Shown: one piece after another, positions 51,424 through 61,327 of the stretch
Layout: each line of letters begins with the position of its first letter
Position numbering within the stretch: the stretch's first letter is position 1
Assembly (NCBI GenBank): GCA_023055425.1
Contig: JALGPY010000005.1
Coordinates: 3,559,501-3,623,500, forward strand
Source: Linanthus parryae
Taxonomy: Eukaryota; Streptophyta; Magnoliopsida; Ericales; Polemoniaceae
Length of the DNA stretch: 64,000 nt
Reading direction: 5' to 3'
Notes under the pieces: model-generated
What the model was told of the DNA's origin: nothing
The model's database searches: none
Seen by the model: the letters and a program-made list of their open reading frames with translations, nothing else
Translations under genes and position numbers: made by a program

Positions 51424-54400
51424 AGCATTGTGGAGCATTGTGGAGCCCTGGTTGTTGGCAGGAGATTTCAACGATTTCACTGGTTCTTCTGAGAGGAGAA
51501 GCTTCACCCCCTTCACTAACTGCAGAAGACTAATTACCTTCAACATAAACATTCATGAATGCAATCTGCTGGATATGGAACACAAGGGGCCAAGATTGAC
51601 TTGGACCAATAATAGAGAGGGACTGGCTAATACCCAGGAGAAGCTGGACAGAGCTCTTTGCAATCAGGAACAGAAACTCAATTTCCCCTCTAGCCTGGTG
51701 ACCTGTCTCCCTAGGACTTACTCTGAACACTCCCCCATGCTCTTGGACACCACATGTATGTCCTCTAAATTCACTAAACCTTTCAGGTTTGAAAACTGTT
51801 GGATCTCCCATCCTGACTTTAACAAAGTTGTGACTGATAACTGGGATAATGACTGTCAACTTTGTGAGGCTCTTGATATTACCAAAAATTGTCTTAAGAC
51901 TTGGAATGTGGATGTCTTTGGTAACATCCACAGAAAAAAGAAACACATTCTTGCTAGAATTAATGGTGTGCAGAAAGGCCTCAGTAACTACTATAGTCAT
52001 AACTTGTTCCTTCTTAATCAAGATCTGGTTACTGAGTTCAACCTTATCCTGGACCAGGAAGAGGAGCTCTGGCACCAAAAGTCCAGATCCAACTGGTTAG
52101 TTAGGGGTGAAAGAAACACGAGATTCTTTCACCTCTCTACGGTGGTTAGAGGAAATAGAAATAAAATCTGCATGTTGAAAAATAGCAATAATGTTTGGAT
52201 TTCTGATCCTGCTGATCTCCAGGATCTTGTTACTAACTTTTATGTTAAACTTTATAAGGATTAGGGTACTCTTAAGGATGTTGATATCCAGTACAAAGAC
52301 AATATTAGGAAAGTTAAAGTTGAGGAGAACCAGAGACTCACTGAACAGGTCAATGAGAATGATATTCTTAGAGCTATCAAGAGCATAGGCAGAAACAAAG
52401 CTCCTGGACCTGATGGTTTCAATGCTGCTTTCTATCATGAGTGTTGGACTACCATTGGTCAGAAAGTGGTGCAAAACACTAAGTCCATTTTCTCTACTAA
52501 CACCATTCCTGAAGGTATGAATGACACCTTCTTAACTTTGATCCCTAAAGTTGACAACCCTGAAACCATTAGTCAGTTCAGACCTATAGGGTTATGCAAT
52601 GTGTCTTACAAGATTGTTACTAAAATCATAGTTGAGAAACTTAGACCCCTTATGAATGATCTTATTTCTCCTACCCAGAGTAGTTTTATTCCTGGTAGGT
52701 CTACTAGTGACAATGTCATCATTGTCCAAGAGGTCATCCACAGTCTTAAGAAGAGAAAAGGAAAAATGGGTGGTATTATCATCAAAATAGATCTGGAAAA
52801 GGCCTATGATAGGATGTCTTGGGACTTCATTCAGGACACTCTCACCCATTTTAACTTTGATTCCAAATTTATTGAGCTCATCATGAATTGCATCACCTCT
52901 GTAAATTACTCTATCTTGTGGAATGGGGAACCCCTCCCCAAGTTCAAAGCTGGGAGAGGGTTAAGACAGGGAGATCCCCTGTCCCCCTACATCTTTGTCC
53001 TGTGCCTTGAAAGACTGACTAGCATGATTAACCAGGTGGCTAATCAGGGGCTTTGGAAAGGTATTAAAATCACTACTAGGGGTCCTGAGCTCACCCACTT
53101 ACTGTTTGCTGATGATATGCTTTTGTTTGCTCAAAGTGACTCTATCTCCTGCCACTTTGTTAAACAAGTTCTTGATGACTTTTGTGCTCTTTCAGGTCAG
53201 AAAATTAATTTCAACAAGTCCAAAATGTTTGCTTCTCCCAATGTCAGAAATAGTCAGGCTAGAGTCATCAGTTCTAACATGAACATTGGGCTTACTCAGG
53301 ACCTAGGGAAGTACCTTGGTATCAATCTCAAACAGGCTAGAATAGGAAAGATCCACTTTGCTGAACTCATTGAGAAAACTTATAAGAAACTTGCAGGGTG
53401 GAAGTCCAACTTCCTCTCAGTTGGGGGCAGACTTGTTCTTATAAAAGCTGTTACTAGCTCCATGCCCAGTTATACCATGCTTACCCAACCTATCCCTTCT
53501 AATGTGTGTGATGAGCTTGATAGGATCAACAGAAACTTTCTCTGGGGAAGTACTGATGAAAAAAGGGATCCATGCAGTGGACTGGGACACTGTTTGTTGT
53601 CCTAAGAAACATGGAGTCTTGGGAATTAGGAGAATGAAGGACCAGAGCAAAGCCCTTATGGTTAAGCTTGGCTGGAACCTCTACTATAGCATGACCTCTG
53701 GCCTGGAACCTCTTTGGGTTAACTGTCTTAAAGCTAAGTATCTTAAGAATTATGATCTGTTTAACTGGCCCTCTAAGAGAATTGGAACTAGAACCTGGAA
53801 AGGGATTGTTAAAGTTAGGAACTACATTAAAAAAGGTAGCTCCTGGACTACGAGGAAAGGTGATATAATCTCCATTTGGGTTGACAACTGGATTGGGAGG
53901 GATGTGGGTAGCCTGGAAAGCCACTACCCTGATTACCCCTTCGATAAAAACCTTAAAGTTCAGGTTCTAATTCATAATGGGCAGTGGAACTTGAATTGCC
54001 TGGAGCAGATTATTAACACTAACCTGAAAAACTCAATCCTTGCTAAACTGATTCCTAATGACAGAAACATGACTGACTCTATCTGCTGGGGGCTTGAAGA
54101 CAATGGGAAGTTTACTGTGTCCAGTGCTTATGAGCTGGTCTCTGGAAAATCCAATAGAAGAGTGGTTAAGTGGCACTGGATTTGGAAGCTTCAAATCCCT
54201 ACTAAGCTTGTTCTCTTCTTGTTGAAGGTTTGCCATAAGAAATTACTTACTAATGCCCAAAGGAAAATCAGGAATCTAACCCCTGATGACTCCTGCCCCC
54301 TGTGTCCTGGTCAGACTGAAGATATGGACCACCTTTTCTTTTGCTGTGACAAAGCCTCTGAATTCTGGAGGGCTGCTCTAGGTCAAAGATGGCATAATGA

Positions 54401-55165
54401 TAACTGTGATTTGAATTTTGATGATTGGTTTATCAGAAATTGCAGGGAGAGCAGGAATACCTCCTATGAACACTGTGTTAACTTCATTTGTGGGATGTGG
54501 ATTATTTGGAAAAATAGAAACCACAAGGTCTTCAATTTTTCCCCCATCCCAAATGAGGTCAACATCAGTATCTGGAGAAGAATGACAAATGAAATATTTG
54601 ATCATTTCAAGAAAGGTAAGGGTATCACCAATAACCCCCACAGTCACCATCCTAACTTGAACCTTTGTGGTTGGACTGCCCCCCCCCCCCTGCAGGTGCT
54701 CTAAAGCTTAATACTGATGGGAGCAAAGCTGGGGAGATGGGAGCTGCTGGATATGGTGGTGTTCTCAGGGATGGGGAAGGCAAATGGGTCAAGGGATACA
54801 TGGGGCAGATTGGCTATAGCTCTGTGCTAGAAGCTGAGCTCTGGGGAATTCACAGAGGGTTGGTGATCATCCATCAAGAAAACATGACAAAAGTGCATAT
54901 TGAAACTGACTCTACAGAAGCCATCAACTGCATCAATGGCAAGTACCCGGGCAACTTTCCTCTCAAGGCCATCACTGAAGACATTGTTACTTTGATGAGA
55001 GACTGTGACTGCAAGATTGAGCTCATTCCAAGAGACAAAAATGAGCTTGCTGACAGTTTGGCTAAGAAGGGTAGACAGCAGGAAGAACAGCTGGTTATTT
55101 TGCATGACCCTCCCTCTGAGATTACTCAGCTTCTTGTTAGGGAGATGATGTATTATGGTAGTTAG
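51424..55165 (+). pseudogene. LINE ORF2 remnant: endonuclease end, RT, RNase H
   Basis: The first frame runs from 51424 to TAG at 52262-52264, ending inside the RT N-terminal region. The same function resumes with KAPGPDGFNAAFYHE (about 52395), RPIGLCNVSYKI, FIPGRSTSDNVI, KIDLEKAYDRMSWDF, LRQGDPLSP and LLFADDMLLF (about 53101-53130). A frameshift at the A-run/G-run 53559-53567 moves to a frame with GDIISIWVDNWIG, CPLCPGQ and WIIWKNRNH. A second frameshift falls in a run of 12 C at 54679-54690. The RNase H domain (LNTDGSKAG; LEAELWGI; ETDSTEA; RDKNELADSLAKKG) is then intact to TAG at 55163-55165. Confidence 0.9.
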
Positions 55166-55202
55166 TTTGTTTGTATTATTTCCGGACAATCAAAAAAAAA
55201 AA
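51424..55202 (+). mobile_element. 5'-truncated L1-type LINE, late-stage ORF2
   Basis: The element begins inside the endonuclease domain (LLAGDFNDF, about 51448) and runs through reverse transcriptase, zinc-binding tail and RNase H. It ends in an A-run at about 55190-55202. ORF1 and the ORF2 start are missing, the usual result of incomplete target-primed reverse transcription. Only one stop and two frameshifts are seen over 3.7 kb, so it is younger than the LINE at 7007. I could not identify the target duplication. Confidence 0.88.
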
Positions 55203-56767
55203 ACACCCAACAGAATACTTTGTCATAATGACACTTACATACCCTCTATAAACTAGAAAGCTAATACCTTATATACGCAATCCGTTGATGTTTCTCATTT
55301 ATGTTTTGTTTTGCCAATGCAGGTGAATCCAAATTTTGTGAAAGGATGTTATTATTGTAGTTATGGGGCCCTTGTATACGCCTCATATATATTATCGTAT
55401 AATAATCAAATTCAGAGCAAAAACAATATTCTTAAACCAAATGGATCACAAATCAAGACATACTTGATATGAATCAACCTTATAAGAACAAAGGCTAAAT
55501 TGCATCGGCAGTACTCATAGTTTAGATTTTGTGTGGATTTGGTACCCATAGTTTTATTGCAGCATGCACAGTACCTATACTTTCAATTTGTTGCATTGTT
55601 GGTACCCTCCGTTAACTTTCCCTCCATATATTGGATGGAAATATGTAAAAAGACCGGTGTTCCCCTTATTTTTACTTCCTTTTTTTTTTATAAAATTATA
55701 ACTTAAACTAAAAATTTATAAATGTTACATAAAAATCAATTTTAAAGAAGACATTATCGACTCATATATTAATATAATATCAAATATTTTCAAAATAGAT
55801 ATATATATTTATTTACATATTTTTACTAGAAAGCACAATTTATCATGATAAATATATTTTGATGGAAAAGTTATTTTAAATTTATTAATTATCACTATGA
55901 CAAGGAAAGTATTAAATTTAATATAATTAAGATTTTATAAAATTTTACTTGTGAGTAAAAAGAGTTTTTTTTTTTAAATTATAACTATGATAAGTAATTT
56001 TACTTGTGTTGTGTGTTTGGGGGTTCTGTCATCAATTATTTTCTCCAATTTTGTGGAATTTTGATGTTTGCTGTTTGCATGTTCAATTTGGGTTTTGTGT
56101 TCTAAAGGTTGGGTTTCACTTATTGCATGTTGTTTTTGTTGGGCTTATCTGTTATATGTTGTTGAAGGCAGTTAATTATTGGTGAATTGATTAATTGATT
56201 AATTATTTTTGTTCTTGGGTTACTTGCATGCAACGAATTATTGGGGGGGGGGGTTGAATGTTTGGTTGTGTGAATGAATTGATTTATTGGGGTCTGATTT
56301 AATTTTTTAAATGGGAGTTATGTGTTAGCAGGACATTGATTTTTGATTTATGGTTATATTTGTGGTTGTATTGTTTAACAATATATCTTCGACGTCGTTC
56401 GATCGAGAGTTTGTGTATCGTCCTCTGTTTGCAAGGTCAGGTGCGTATCACGTACTGAGTGTGTTGTTGTTGATGTTAAGTTGTAGCTACGAAACCAGGT
56501 GCTTTAATTTTTATGAGTATGAATACAATTGTTTGTGGTTTTTATTGTATGGTGAAAATTTAAGATATTGTGATTCATAGTAGACCATCCTTTTTAGTTG
56601 ATAAGTGATTTCAGAAGTTGATATTTGTTGTGTTACCATGTGAATGGATTGAAGTGTGGTTTAAATTGGAGGTAATTATATGTGAATGTTATTGTTTCCC
56701 TTGTGTTGGGTCACTGAATACATGTTTCATGCACCGTGTTACGATTTGTACTTTTCTTTGTAAAGCG
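55203..56767. other. Flank of mTERF copy 4, then A/T-rich sequence
   Basis: 55205-55400 continues the duplicated mTERF flank (GTGAAAGGATGTTATTATTG near 55339 matches 37275). 55490-55660 resembles one end of a plant DNA-transposon repeat (GGCTAAATTGCATC, then GGTACCCATAG, then GGTACCCTCCGTTAACTTT), but I find no partner end. 55680-56030 is very A/T-rich. No gene is supported. Confidence 0.45.
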
Positions 56768-57773
56768 ATGTCTTCTGGTAATCCTGCAAAACGACCACGG
56801 CGTTCCAGTGGTGTTCGAAATGCTTTCTCGGGAGAGCAGGTTGCACGGCTAGATGGGGGGTCGTTGTCTCATTCTAATATGGGTTCTACTGCTGTTCCCC
56901 CTCCTACCTCGGTTGCTGTGAAATACGGAGTAGTGTTGCGCCTATTATGTCAGATTCTGATTTGCCCGGTGGTTTTAATGATGTTATTCCCACTGCCGGT
57001 TCTGCGTCATTGAATGTTGTCACAGGGTCAACTTGTTCTGGTTCGTCGTTGTTAGGGGCATCAGTTGGGTCTGCTGCTGCTGCGCCAGGTTCCAGGCGTG
57101 TATCGAGAAGTAGAGTTGCACCTTCTGTGCCTGATTTGGGTTTGCCCGCTGTTAGTGGTTCAACTAATCCGACTGCTGCATCTGCTCAGAAGAATGTTGC
57201 GGCAGCATCAACTGTATTCCGGCCTCAGTTTTCTGCTGTTGGCAGTCGTCTTTGGATGTGTACAATTGTTCTCAGGTCAAGGGTTTGGGTTCTTCATCAT
57301 TCTGTTCTATAGGTCCGGTAGTGGCTGGGTCGGTGTCAGCTTCTTCATCTGTGCCAACTCTGCAAGTTGGTTCCAACATTACCCACATGTCATCTGCAAG
57401 TGTTAAACCAGGGAGTGGTGGTAGCAATGTGGCATCTTCGTCAGCTACTGCTGTTGGTGATTGTAGTGCTCCTGGTAATGGTGTAGCCACCGCACAGAAA
57501 CCACCCCGTAAGTATCTTGTCTCCGTCAAATTTTGAAGTGTTGTTGTTCACTATATTGTTTATTAATTGTTGATGTTATTACATATATGGTGTAGGATCA
57601 AAGCGAGCGCAAAAGTCGGGCCGAGATCCTCCATCTGTACCATCTGAGGCAAGTGTTCTTCCTCCACCTAGACGATGTCGCTATTGCAATGCAAAATTGT
57701 TCGCACATGAGCCAGATGGATTATGTTGCAGTGAGGGTTGTCTTTCGCTCTTTTTTCAGGAGGTAGGTTTTTG
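56768..57773 (+). pseudogene. Helitron-type protein, N-terminal fragment
   Basis: Starting MSSGNPAKRPRRSSGVR, the reading passes a Ser/Ala/Pro-rich low-complexity region through three frames (shifts near 56925 and 57245). It then crosses a likely intron (GTAAGT at 57510, acceptor TAG ending 57596) into SKRAQKSGRDPPSVPSEASV and the cysteine motif CRYCNAKLFAHEPDGLCC, ending FFQEVGF. A CxxC..HEP.GxCC motif of this form lies just upstream of the Helitron-like N domain in plant Helitron replication-helicase proteins; that is the basis for the call. Rep and helicase domains are absent. I see no convincing CTRR hairpin end. Confidence 0.5.
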
Positions 57774-57803
57774 ACTTGGACTCACAGTGGGCAAGACGAA
57801 AAT

Positions 57804-58277
57804 TCAAAAGAGCCCATGTTTTTTCCCAAAGTCCATGATTTTAGATGAAGCAGATGATTCACCATTAACCATGGTTTTTTCTTTTACTATAATTTGGGCG
57901 TATTCATCTTGTTCCTCGAAATGGAATGCGAAGATGTTTAGACCGACTACTTCCACGTTAACCCTGCCCTTCAGCTTCCATAAAACCTCGACAATCTTTT
58001 GCATATTGTTCTTTCCTCTTTTTTTTTTTTTGAACCACTTCCCCACTAAAGTTTCTTCATGGAGAACTTTAACTACTTCAAGATCATAATTCAGTAATAA
58101 AATCAGAAATAGATACGATACCCAAGGCGTTCCACCAAAGTAGACAAAACAAGCAAACGAATTGATAAAACCAGAAGACTGGAGAAAGGAAGACACTATG
58201 GAACTATCAGAATAAACCATGAAAACCCTGTTTCTAGAGAGAGAGGAGAGAACATTACACACCTTTTTTTGGTTCAA
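57804..58277 (-). pseudogene. LINE ORF1-like DUF4283 fragment, minus strand
   Basis: The minus-strand frame has VEVLWKLKGRVNVEVVGLNI followed by FAFHFEEQDEYAQII, which resembles the DUF4283 domain found in ORF1 of plant LINEs. It then reads toward a T-rich leader. A short upstream part (to 58277) is open but not recognisable. It is in the opposite orientation to the neighbouring reverse transcriptase fragment that starts at about 58290. Confidence 0.5.
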
Positions 58278-58289
58278 AAAAGAAAAAGT

Positions 58290-60632
58290 AAAGGCGGAAA
58301 TTTTAGTTGGGTTGTATTTCTTATAGTCTCTGATTTTCTCCCAATAAGCCTTTGCAATGTTTCTTACAATATTATTTCAAAAACTTTAGCAAATAGGCTT
58401 AATTTTTTTTTACCTGATATCATTGACCCTTCCCAATCCGCTTTCATCGAAGGTCGTCAAATCTCCGACAACTCTATTATTGCGCTTGAAACCCTGCATA
58501 CAATTCACAATCAAAAAAGTCAGGTTGACTCTTTTTCACTAAAATTAGATATTGCTAAAGCGTATGATAGAATTGAATGGCCCTATATTGAACATATTTT
58601 AACTAAGTCGAGTTTCCCCGATACTTTTATTAGCATAATCACGTCTTGTGTGACCTCCGTTTCCTTCTCTATTCTTATAAATGGTCAACAAATTGCTAGT
58701 TTTTAACCTACTAGAGGTATTCATCAAGGTGACCCCCTTAGTCCCCACTTATTTGTTATTTGCACGGAGGGTTTGTCGTCCTTAATTAAGCATGCTACTA
58801 CTACACATATTTTACAAGGGGTTAAAGCGGGTATGGGTTCACCAAGTATTACTCACCTTCTTTTTTTTTCTCAAAGGCCACTTTCCAAAATGCGATATCC
58901 ATTCGTTCCATTCTCTTCCAATATTGTTCCGCCTATGGACAGTTAACAATAATAAAACAAAACTGGTTTTGGTCCTCGGGTCCCCCACAATGTTAAAAGT
59001 ACTATCTCCCAAATTCTTCAAATTCCTAATTCCACTTTTCATGATAAATATCTTGGTCTTCCTACCCTTGTTGGTCGAAATAATAAGAATGTTTTCAATC
59101 CAATAAAAACTAGAATTTGGAACAAACTTTCGGGTTACAAAGAAAAACTTCTATCACCTGCGGGTAAGGAGATTCTCATAAAATATGTTGTTCAAGCAAT
59201 CCCCACATATATCATGTCGGTTACTTCCCATCACTTTCCTTAATGAAATTCAGCAACTTTTTGCACGGTTTTGGTGGGGCAATGACTTAGAAAATAAAAA
59301 TATTCATTGGAAATCTTGGGATGGTTTATGCACTTCTAAATAGATGGGTAGTATGGGTTTTCGACACATGTATGCCTTTAATCTCGCACTTTTGGGGAAA
59401 CATGTTTGGCGTATACTTCACAATCCTGATTCTCTTATTGAAAAAGTTCGCAAAGGTAAATATTACCGTAATTCTGATATTATTTGTACTGATTCTCACC
59501 CAAACTCTTCCACTATTTGGAAAGGTCTTATTAAGGCTATAAACATTACTTTTAAGGGTGTAAGACAAGGTATTGGTAATGGCAAAAACACACTGGTTTA
59601 CCACCATAGATGGATCCCCATTTGTCTTGGTCGAAAACCGTTCAGTTATCCGACCCTTCCTATCCGTTCCTATGTTTCTGATCTCATCAACCCGGATTTT
59701 ACTTGGAACCAAAATCTTATTGTCCAACATTTTTTGAGGAAGAAGCATCAGCAATTACCCAGATTCCTCTTATCTCACCACATTATCAAGATAATTTTAT
59801 CTGGTCAAGAACAGAAGATGGTATTTATACTGTAAAATCATCCTACTTTGTGGCTCTTTCTAATAATTGTCCTGAAATTTTTGATAATCATACTTATTCT
59901 TCTTCATCTACTACAGATTCCTTCTGGAAAACGGTTTGGAAAATAAAAATTCAAGAAAAAATTAAGATCTTTATTTGGAGATTATCTCAAAACTGCATCC
60001 CCACTAAAAGTAATTTGCAGAAAACATGAAAATTTTTACCTCAAATTGGCAATCTTTGTAACTGTGAAGATGAAGACTCAAACCATCTTTTTAAACTGTT
60101 CTTGGGCTCATACAGTCTTCATATCTGACCTGATTGATATCCCTATCCCCCAAAATGGCCTGCCATTCCCGATCCGTTTCCGCCATTTGTTTCTTAATGT
60201 TGAACCTGAGAAGAGAGACATTTTCTGTTACTTATTGTGAAACATTTGGCCAGAAAGAAATAGGCGTATTTTTAAGAAAGAAAAGCAAGATTAGAGCTTT
60301 ATTCTGAATCAAGCTTTGTCTACTCTTTCGGAATTTAAAGAATCGACTCATCTTAAATTGGGATTGGCACATGCAGATACTCAGACGCCTCAAACTCCGG
60401 CGAAGTGGAAGGCTCCTCCGGCGGGGATGCTGAAAATGAACGTGGATGCTTCGAATGATGAAGGAAGGAAGAGCTTTTGGCAGTGGTGCAATCATAAGGA
60501 ACAGTAAAGGCGATTTTATCTTAGGGATGGCGTTCCCAGTCCCCTTCTGCACAAACTCTACAATAACAGAGGCTACGGCGTTGCATCTTGCAACCAAACT
60601 AGCAAGAGAAAGAGGATTTGTCTCTCTGTTAC
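58290..60632 (+). pseudogene. Degraded L1-type LINE ORF2 fragment
   Basis: The fragment starts within reverse transcriptase (LPISLCNVSYNIISKTLANR, ANRLNFFLPDIIDPSQSAFI, KLDIAKAYDRIEWPY). TAA replaces a residue before RGIHQGDPLSPHL (about 58705). The FADD region is damaged (LLFFSQ near 58858). The RVT tail follows in changing frames (TDSFWKTVWKIKI; NCIPTKSNL), then an RNase H start (MLKMNVDASNDEG, about 60427) and an out-of-frame middle (TEATALHLATKLARERGF, about 60562-60615), where a minus-strand fragment begins. At least six frame changes. Confidence 0.78.
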
Positions 60633-61045
60633 TTTTTTTTGATGAATTGGATTTTATTGAAAAACGAAAGAGGAATTACACAGCAGTAAACTACTGAACC
60701 AAACTTCCTATCCTCTTCTAAGGTTGTCTTAACATAGCTATCAAAACTTAAGAGGGTGATATCACCTACTGATCTATTCCTGCTAGCCCATTTGGCAACC
60801 TCATGAGCGCTTTTGTTTGCTTCTCTAAAAATAAAAACAACTTGAACACAAATGTTGGTGCTCAGCCAAGATTTTATAGCTTCACCCCTGTTTCTCAACA
60901 TACCACTTAGAGCGCTTGGAGTCTTGCAACCTTTCTCCACCATATGGGCATCTGTTTCAATTGTGACATTTTCCCAGCTAGCTTCTTCAATTTTCTTAAT
61001 TGCCATCTCTACAGCTTTAAGCTCTGCCTCCTCCACATATGTGCC
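60633..61045 (-). pseudogene. 3' end of another LINE (RNase H), minus strand
   Basis: The minus-strand frame starting near 61036 reads EEAELKAVEMAIKKIEEASW, ETDAHMVEKG, FIFREANKSAHEVAKWASRN, then SVVYCCVIPL and an A-tail that appears as the T-run at 60633-60640 on the plus strand. These are the second half of an RNase H domain and the tail of an L1-type LINE, inserted 5'-truncated into the plus-strand fragment. Confidence 0.75.
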
Positions 61046-61049
61046 ATTG

Positions 61050-61160
61050 TAATATCACAACTGCTGCTAAATTATACTTGTATTGTTTTGTATACTTGTA
61101 ATATTGCACAACTGCTGCAAAATTATACTTGTGTTGTTTTGTATACTTGTAATATTGCAC
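61050..61160 (+). repeat. 51-bp tandem repeat, two copies
   Basis: Two copies with a 51-bp period share CACAACTGCTG and TTTTGTATACTTGTAATATT. Confidence 0.9.
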
Positions 61161-61327
61161 GTATAGACATTCAGAGTCACATTAAATAACGATATACTAC
61201 GAGTAAAATAGATGCAAGAGAGTCGAAAACTACTTTATTTCATTAAAAAGGGAAATTCTGAAAACAAACATAACTACTTTAGACATTGTTTTAACTACTA
61301 TTAACTCCATGAAAACTTCCCGGGCTT
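61161..61327. other. 3' flank of the minus-strand Gly/Ala-repeat gene
   Basis: A/T-rich with no gene; on the minus strand this would be the 3' UTR. Confidence 0.4.
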
